Shown in pieces: positions 59,245 to 64,000 of a stretch of DNA of 64,000 bases (position 1 is its first letter; each line of letters begins with the position of its first letter). A model generated the notes under the pieces. The model was not told the origin of the DNA and ran no database searches. It saw only the letters and a program-made list of their open reading frames with translations. Made by a program: the position numbers and the translations under genes. The stretch spans positions 1-64,000 of the forward strand of contig JAHBZF010000004.1 of assembly GCA_019635575.1 (NCBI GenBank). The letters are read 5' to 3'. The DNA is from Pseudolabrys sp. (GTDB lineage Bacteria; Pseudomonadota; Alphaproteobacteria; Rhizobiales; Xanthobacteraceae).

Positions 59245-59874
59245 TCATGTGGCGAGAAAATCACGGGCGCTTTGCAGGTCGCGCACCAGCAGTTTGAACG
59301 CGGCGGCCCTTGCGGCGGCGTCCGGCATGCGCAGCAGCGCGGACGGATGCGTGGTGAGGATCGCCGCGGTTCCGTCATCGAGCCGGTGCACGCGGCCGCG
59401 CATCTTGCCGATCGTCACCGGGCGGCCGAACAGGCTGCGTCCGGCTGTGGCGCCCAGCGCGCCGATCAACCGCGGCTTGACGATGGCGCGCTCGAGATCG
59501 TTCCACCATTTGCAGCGCTCGATCTCGTGGGCGTTGGGCTTCTGGTGCAGGCGGCGTTTGCCGCGTGGGGCAAATTTGAAGTGTTTCACCGCATTGGTGA
59601 CGAACACCTGCTTGCGGGCGATGCCTGCCTCGGCGATGGCGCGGTCGAGCATCTGCCCGGCCGGCCCGACGAACGGACGCCCGGTGAGATCCTCGCGGTC
59701 GCCCGGCTGTTCGCCGACCAGCATCAACGGCGCGCGGGCCGGGCCTTCGCCGGGCACCACCTGGGTCGCGTTCTTGTAGAGCGGACAGCGGGTACAGGCC
59801 GCCTCTGCCTCCCGCAGCGCCCGCAGGGAGCGGATGTTGGGGGCTTCGTCTTCCGGGATCAGGTCTGACCGCAT
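59245..59874 (-). CDS. udgX: Uracil-DNA glycosylase, UdgX type
   Basis: The product has 209 residues. GEQPGDRED (residues 54-62) is the UdgX form of the active-site motif. GKRRLHQKP carries His110, which corresponds to His109 of Mycobacterium smegmatis UdgX that bonds covalently to the abasic DNA after uracil removal. The insert has Leu where mycobacteria have Ile. Iron-sulfur cluster ligands are Cys27, Cys30 and Cys121, with His98 (VTNAVKHFKF) at the position where ordinary family 4 enzymes have Cys. It diverges from the SOS cassette with a 298-bp gap. Confidence 0.88.
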   Translation of the reverse strand: MRSDLIPEDEAPNIRSLRALREAEAACTRCPLYKNATQVVPGEGPARAPLMLVGEQPGDREDLTGRPFVGPAGQMLDRAIAEAGIARKQVFVTNAVKHFKFAPRGKRRLHQKPNAHEIERCKWWNDLERAIVKPRLIGALGATAGRSLFGRPVTIGKMRGRVHRLDDGTAAILTTHPSALLRMPDAAARAAAFKLLVRDLQSARDFLAT

Positions 59875-59949
59875 GGATTTGGCCGTGTGCTAGCTCTTGC
59901 GGGGTGTTTCAGCACAAGCGGCCACCCGGCCCACCTGTTCCCGTGTGTT

Positions 59950-60080
59950 TTTTGCTGCGCTTATGCTGCAGCAAAAGCCTCGGATGTTCCGGGTGATGCT
60001 GCGGCATGCTGCGCAGCATTTTACGACATTCCAAATGGCCGCTCTCGCCATGTTGCAGCCCCGCATTATCATGTTGCGCG
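59950..60080. repeat. Cluster of ATG(C/T)TGC motifs and dyads upstream of imuA
   Basis: Within the udgX-imuA gap, ATG(C/T)TGC-type words occur near 59963, 59996, 60006, 60050 and 60071. Perfect dyads are TTTTGCTG/CAGCAAAA (59950-59957 with 59969-59976), ATGCTGCG/CGCAGCAT (59996-60003 with 60012-60019) and the 14-bp palindrome ATGCTGCGCAGCAT (60006-60019). The region is less GC-rich than its surroundings. No coding sequence here is convincing; the small frame 59897-60118 has no family character. They could be binding sites for an unknown regulator of either gene. Confidence 0.5.
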
Positions 60081-60145
60081 GTAAGTATTTGATATTTCCT
60101 GATTTTATCCCTGCTTGACTCTGGAGCAGCACTCCGGAATCATGA

Positions 60146-60160
60146 GAACATATCAAGAAC
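60146..60160 (+). promoter_or_regulatory. LexA (SOS) box of imuA
   Basis: GAAC (60146-60149), 7 bp, GAAC (60157-60160) is exactly the alphaproteobacterial LexA consensus GAAC-N7-GAAC. It ends 12 bp before the imuA start at 60173, so LexA would cover the promoter. It predicts DNA-damage induction of imuA, imuB and dnaE2. Confidence 0.9.
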
Positions 60161-60172
60161 AGGATTAGGCCC

Positions 60173-60955
60173 GTGACTGCTGGCAAACCAGCCACCCTTG
60201 ACCGTCTGCGACAGGAGGTGGCGCGGATCGAGGGGGTGCCGACGACAATGGAGACCGGCGACCGGCTCTGGCCGCTCGGCGTCGCGGCGATCGATGCCGT
60301 GCTCCAGGGCGGGCTGATGCCGGCCGCGCTGCACGAGATCGCGCCGGCGCGAATGGCTGACCTCGGCGCCGCCTGCGGCTTTGCCGCAGCGCTCGCTGCT
60401 CGGCCGGTCCTGGGACGTCGCGAGGTCTTGTGGGTTCAGACCGACTTCGCGGCGCTGGAGAGCGGCCGCCCTTACGGGCCGGGCTGCGACCTGTTCGGCC
60501 TGCCGACCCGCCGCTTGCTGCTGCTCACCGTGCCGCGCCCGGTCGATCTGCTCTGGGCGATGGAGGAGGCATTGCGCAGCCGGGCGCTGGCCGCCGTGAT
60601 CGCCGAGCTTCCGCAGAATGGCGTCGCCGCCGATCTCACGGCGACCCGCCGGCTGACGCTCGCCGCGCGCGAGGGCGACAGTCTCGGCCTGCTGCTGCGG
60701 CATCAGTCCTCGCCGCTGACCAGTTCGGCCGAGACCCGCTGGCAGGTGGCCGCCGCCCCCAGCCGGCCGGACCGGTTCGGCGGCCTCGGCCGCACGACAT
60801 TCGCGCTTTCTCTCACCAAGAACCGCCGCGGCCCCACCGGCCGCTGGCTCGTCGCATGGGATCATCATGAGTGCGCCTTCTCGGCGCTATCTCTCGGTGT
60901 GGCTGCGGCGGCTGTCGACCGATCGGATCGAACGCCGCTCGTCCGCGCCGGGTGA
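60173..60955 (+). CDS. imuA: ImuA, RecA-like mutasome protein
   Basis: The product has 260 residues from the GTG at 60173. It begins LDRLRQEVARIEGVPTTM, with the ImuA/SulA-like segment LWPLGVAAIDAVLQGGLMPA and EIAPARMADLGAACGFAAAL. It is a RecA-fold protein without full nucleotide motif, which in Caulobacter and Pseudomonas modulates RecA and the mutasome. The gene overlaps imuB by 89 bp (60867-60955), a strong translational link. Under a LexA box. Confidence 0.9.
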   Translation: MTAGKPATLDRLRQEVARIEGVPTTMETGDRLWPLGVAAIDAVLQGGLMPAALHEIAPARMADLGAACGFAAALAARPVLGRREVLWVQTDFAALESGRPYGPGCDLFGLPTRRLLLLTVPRPVDLLWAMEEALRSRALAAVIAELPQNGVAADLTATRRLTLAAREGDSLGLLLRHQSSPLTSSAETRWQVAAAPSRPDRFGGLGRTTFALSLTKNRRGPTGRWLVAWDHHECAFSALSLGVAAAAVDRSDRTPLVRAG

Positions 60956-62444
60956 AGCGCCGCTCATCGTCGTCGAACCGGTCAAGGGCGCGCTGCGTAT
61001 CGCCGCGCTGAACGACGCCGCGGCGTTGCTCGGCCTGACGCCGGGCCTGCCGCTCGCCGATGCGCGGGCGCGTTACACGTCGCTGCAGGTGGCTCAGGCA
61101 GAGCCGGAAGCGGACCGTGCCTTGCTCGTCGCGGTCGCCGACTGGTGCGACCGCTACACGCCGCTGGTCGGCCTCGACGCGCCGGACGGTTTGCTGCTCG
61201 ATATCACCGGCTGCGCGCATCTGTTCGGCGGCGAACGGGCGATGGCGCGGGACATGATCCTGCGGCTGGCACGGCAGGGATTGCAGGCGCGCATCGGCAT
61301 CGCCGGCACGGTCGGTTGCGCCTGGGCGATGGCGCGCCACGACAAAGGAGGAATTGTGCGAGCAGGCGACGAAACCGCCACCCTCGCGCCGCTGCCGCCG
61401 CTCGCGTTGCGCATCGACCCGGAGATCGCGCGACTACTGGCGCAAACCGGCCTGCGCCGCATCGCCGACCTCGCGACGCGGCCGCGCGCACCGCTTGCCG
61501 CGCGCTACGGCCAGGAACTGCTGCGCCGGCTCGATCAGGCGTTCGGCATCGAAGATGAATCGATCACGCCGCGTCTGCCGGTGCCGCCCTATGTGGCGGA
61601 GCGCCGCTTCCCCGATCCGATCGGCCGCGAGGACGACGTGCTCGGTACCGTCGCGCAACTGGCGCAGGAATTGTGCGTGTTGATGGAGCGGCGCGGCGAG
61701 GGCGCGCGGCATATCCAGACCGCGCTGTTCCGCGCCGACGGCAAGGTCTACCGCATCGACGCCGGCGCGGGACAGCCGTTGCGCGACCCGGAGCGTATCC
61801 GCCGCCTGTTCCTCGAACGCTTCGCCGTGGTCGGCGACGCCTGCGATCCCGGCTTCGGCTACGACATGATCCGGCTGTCGGCGCTGGTCGCCGACCGCAT
61901 GGATCCGGTGCAGAGCGGCCTCGGCGCGCCGGACCCGCAGGCGGCGCTCACGCATCTGATCGACCGGCTCGGCGCGCGGCTCGGCCGGCAACGGATCGCG
62001 CGTCTGGTCACACAGGACAAGCACATCCCGGAAGCGGCGGTAGCGATGGTGCCGGCGCATCAGGCGTCGCCATCCACACCATGGGAGGACGAGCAGGATA
62101 GTCTCGCGCTGATCCGGCCGACCCGGATGCTCGCGGCGCCGGAACGGATCGACGGCGTCCTCAATGAAGTGCCGGACGGAGCGCCGGTCCGGTTCACGTG
62201 GCGTGATGCTTTTTATCATGTCGCTATCGCCGAAGGTCCGGAGCGGATCGCGCCGGAATGGTGGCGCGACGAGAGCAATGTCCATCCGCGCGATTATTTC
62301 CGGATCGAAACCGGAGAAGGTTTCCGTGCCTGGATTTTCCGGCAGGATAGGCTGTGCAAATTCAAGCAGATTCAGGATGACGGCACTGAGAAAGATGTTG
62401 TCGAACTGAAGGCACACTGGTTTCTGCACGGCTTGATGGCGTGA
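60867..62444 (+). CDS. imuB: ImuB, inactive Y-family polymerase-like mutasome hub
   Basis: The product has 525 residues. The opening YLSVWLRRLSTDRIERR lacks the catalytic carboxylate of active Y-family polymerases (YIDLDxFF), as in known ImuB proteins; LLDITGCAHLFGG is kept. A C-terminal ImuB domain runs from about 400 to the end (VHPRDYFRIETGEGFRAWIF). QDSLAL in the linker resembles a beta-clamp binding motif, a candidate only. ImuB bridges ImuA, DnaE2 and the clamp for translesion synthesis. It overlaps imuA by 89 bp and dnaE2 starts 9 bp after it. Confidence 0.92.
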   Translation: MSAPSRRYLSVWLRRLSTDRIERRSSAPGEAPLIVVEPVKGALRIAALNDAAALLGLTPGLPLADARARYTSLQVAQAEPEADRALLVAVADWCDRYTPLVGLDAPDGLLLDITGCAHLFGGERAMARDMILRLARQGLQARIGIAGTVGCAWAMARHDKGGIVRAGDETATLAPLPPLALRIDPEIARLLAQTGLRRIADLATRPRAPLAARYGQELLRRLDQAFGIEDESITPRLPVPPYVAERRFPDPIGREDDVLGTVAQLAQELCVLMERRGEGARHIQTALFRADGKVYRIDAGAGQPLRDPERIRRLFLERFAVVGDACDPGFGYDMIRLSALVADRMDPVQSGLGAPDPQAALTHLIDRLGARLGRQRIARLVTQDKHIPEAAVAMVPAHQASPSTPWEDEQDSLALIRPTRMLAAPERIDGVLNEVPDGAPVRFTWRDAFYHVAIAEGPERIAPEWWRDESNVHPRDYFRIETGEGFRAWIFRQDRLCKFKQIQDDGTEKDVVELKAHWFLHGLMA

Positions 62445-62453
62445 GCGCTTATC

Positions 62454-64000
62454 ATGTTCGCTTATGCCGAACTGGCCGTGACCACCAATTTCTCGTTTTT
62501 GCGCGGCGCTTCCCACCCGGAAGAATTCATCGTGCAGGCGAAAGCGCTCGGCCTGGCTGGCATCGGCATTGCCGATCGCAACAGCGTCGCCGGGGTCGTG
62601 CGCGCGCATGCGATGACGAAAGTGGTCGGCATCAAGCTTGTGGTTGGCGCGCGGCTGGTATTCGCCGACGGCTCGCCGGATATCCTCGCTTATCCGTCGG
62701 ATCGCGAAGCCTGGGGCCGGCTGACGCGGCTGCTGACGGTCGGCAAGGATCGCGCCGAGAAGGGCGATTGCCTGCTCGGTCTGCCTGACCTCCTCGAGGA
62801 GATCGAAGGCCTCAATCTCATCGTCATGCCGCCGCGCCGGATCGACGCGGCCGCACTGACAAAGATTCTGCTGCGATTGAAGGAGAAAGCGTCGCCGCGC
62901 TCGGTGTGGCTCGGCGCGAGCCTGCTGTATCGCGGCGACGAGCGCCGCCGATTGGCGCAAATCCGGGATGTGGCCGACGGCGCGCTGGTGCCGCCGATCG
63001 CCGTCAACGACGTGCTTTATCATGTCGCCGAACGGCGCAAGCTGCAGGATGTCGTCACCTGCATCCGCGAGCACCGCACGCTGGACGACGCCGGGCGGCT
63101 GCTGGAACTGAATGCCGAGCGGCACCTGAAAAAGGCCGCCGAGATGACGCGGCTGTTCCGCGACATGCCGAAAACGGTGGGCCAGACCACGCGCTTCCTC
63201 AAGCGGTGCCGGTTCTCTCTCGACGACATTAAACCGCATTATCCGAGTGAATTCCGCGCCGGCTATGAGACGGCTCACGAGGCGCTGGTGGCGTTGACGG
63301 AAGCGGGCGCGCGCCGCCGCTTTCCCGATGGCCTCACCGACGAGCAGCGCAAAACGATCGACAAGGAATTTGCCGTCATCAAGGAGATCGATTGCGCCGC
63401 TTATTTCCTGACGGTCTATGACATCGTCAAATTCGCGGAGTCGCAGGGCATTCTCTGTCAGGGGCGTGGTTCGGCGGCCAATTCGCTGGTTTGCTATTGC
63501 CTCGGCATTACTGCAGTCGGCCCGGATCGCGCCGGGCTGTTGTTCGAGCGTTTCATGTCGCCGGAGCGAAAGGAGCCGCCGGACATCGACGTCGATTTTG
63601 AGCACGAGCGGCGCGAAGAGGTGATCCAGCACATCTACGATCACTACAAGCGCCGCCACGCGGCGATGACCGGCGTTGTGATCAGCTATCGCAGCCGCAG
63701 CGCCTTGCGTGAGGTCGGCAAGGTGTTCGGCCTGTCCAAGGACGTGCTCGACCGTCTCACCAGTTCGATCTGGGGTTGGTCGATGGAGGGCGTATCGGCG
63801 GACGAGGCACGCCGCGCCGGATTCGATGCCGCCGATCCGCGCCTGCGGCAGACGCTGGCGCTGGCACAGGACCTGCACGAGACGCCGCGGCATCTGTCGC
63901 AGCATGTGGGCGGTTTTGTCATCTCCGAGCAACGGCTCGACGAGATCGTGCCGATCGAGAATGCGGCGATGGACGACCGTACCGTGATCGAATGGAACAA
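62454..64000 (+). CDS. dnaE2: Error-prone DNA polymerase DnaE2 (3' truncated by window end)
   Basis: About 515 codons are present and the frame is open to the last base. The start is MFAYAELAVTTNFSFLRGAS, the DnaE2 PHP-domain opening. Further segments are FKRCRFSLDDIKPHYPSEF, CQGRGSAANSLVCYCLGI and the catalytic PPDIDVDFEHERREEVIQ with its Asp pair. RHLSQHVGGFVISEQRLDEI follows. It is the C-family polymerase that copies past lesions together with ImuA and ImuB. The full gene would be about 1,000 to 1,100 codons. Confidence 0.95.
   Translation, partial: MFAYAELAVTTNFSFLRGASHPEEFIVQAKALGLAGIGIADRNSVAGVVRAHAMTKVVGIKLVVGARLVFADGSPDILAYPSDREAWGRLTRLLTVGKDRAEKGDCLLGLPDLLEEIEGLNLIVMPPRRIDAAALTKILLRLKEKASPRSVWLGASLLYRGDERRRLAQIRDVADGALVPPIAVNDVLYHVAERRKLQDVVTCIREHRTLDDAGRLLELNAERHLKKAAEMTRLFRDMPKTVGQTTRFLKRCRFSLDDIKPHYPSEFRAGYETAHEALVALTEAGARRRFPDGLTDEQRKTIDKEFAVIKEIDCAAYFLTVYDIVKFAESQGILCQGRGSAANSLVCYCLGITAVGPDRAGLLFERFMSPERKEPPDIDVDFEHERREEVIQHIYDHYKRRHAAMTGVVISYRSRSALREVGKVFGLSKDVLDRLTSSIWGWSMEGVSADEARRAGFDAADPRLRQTLALAQDLHETPRHLSQHVGGFVISEQRLDEIVPIENAAMDDRTVIEWN

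Noticed and set aside
59245..59874. Ordinary family 4 uracil-DNA glycosylase
   Set aside because: The GEQPGDRED and KRRLH motifs and the His at position 98 instead of Cys mark the UdgX subgroup.
59897..60118. Small gene of 73 codons between udgX and imuA
   Set aside because: No ribosome binding site and the sequence is made of the repeated ATGCTGC words; more likely control DNA.
61434..63932. Open frame of 832 codons on the minus strand
   Set aside because: It covers imuB and dnaE2, whose motifs are unambiguous; antisense shadow of GC-rich codons.
1..64000. Mobile element, prophage, CRISPR array, tRNA or rRNA
   Set aside because: No transposase, integrase, phage structural gene, regularly spaced repeat array or tRNA-like cloverleaf was recognised, and composition is uniform.

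Overview
The window is about 64 kb of GC-rich DNA (roughly 64 percent by eye). It looks like a chromosome segment of an alphaproteobacterium of the Hyphomicrobiales, most like Bradyrhizobium, Rhodopseudomonas or Pseudolabrys (Nitrobacteraceae/Xanthobacteraceae). The grounds are the GAGCATGATC...GATCATGCTC palindromic repeat after dctM, a GAAC-N7-GAAC LexA box in front of an imuA-imuB-dnaE2 cassette, and the large number of ABC, TRAP and Bug solute-uptake genes. I saw no rRNA, tRNA, CRISPR array, insertion sequence or prophage. Base composition is even, so the window reads as native catabolic chromosome and not a recent insertion.

Layout. (A) 1-10093: ring-cleaving cupin end, LVIVD beta-propeller, RidA, SsuABC-type ABC importer, GST, TRAP transporter (dctQ, dctM, dctP) and a GMC oxidoreductase, all on the plus strand. 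(B) 10100-21663: a LysR regulator on the minus strand, divergent from an amidase; then a Rieske oxygenase, an unrecognised 203-residue protein, a branched-chain-type ABC importer (LivH, LivM, fused LivGF, LivK) with a DUF1116/AllG-like gene inside it, and the oxygenase reductase. (C) 21685-25324: DUF488, TIGR02444, MmgE/PrpD and an orphan Bug binding protein. (D) 25421-34801: an NMT1-type ABC importer with divergent binding protein, a GntR regulator, then cupin, Ldh-type dehydrogenase, RidA, SDR, MhpA-like flavin hydroxylase, ACMSD-like amidohydrolase and a small cupin. (E) 34819-40236: TetR, divergent from acyl-CoA dehydrogenase, CoA ligase, NicX-like ring-cleavage dioxygenase and alpha/beta hydrolase. 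(F) 40240-44745: quinone oxidoreductase, PaaK-like ligase and GntR on the minus strand, divergent from an MHS-family transporter. (G) 45017-53567: an ABC importer with two permeases, YtcJ-type amidohydrolase, MaoC, AMP ligase and amidase, ending in a terminator. (H) 53817-58524: a second Liv importer with a fused LivM-LivG. (I) 58535-64000: L,D-transpeptidase, UdgX-type uracil-DNA glycosylase and the SOS mutasome imuA, imuB and dnaE2 (cut by the window end).

Functionally, A-H form a run of self-contained uptake-plus-catabolism modules, probably for aromatic, N-heteroaromatic and amide-bearing acids. Each of B, D, E and F has its own regulator. Operator-like palindromes are visible at several promoters: a TetR-type 27-bp palindrome over the transcription start of the acyl-CoA dehydrogenase operon, a GntR-type palindrome over the -10 of the MHS gene, and an ATAG-N7-CTAT box shared by the lysR/amidase and Rieske promoters. 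Block E is the most specific. Its NicX-like protein keeps the three iron ligands of 2,5-dihydroxypyridine dioxygenase and lies beside a NicD-like hydrolase, but the pair sits in an operon with acyl-CoA enzymes, which is not the known nicotinate arrangement. Block I is a standard SOS mutagenesis cassette with UdgX as divergent neighbour.
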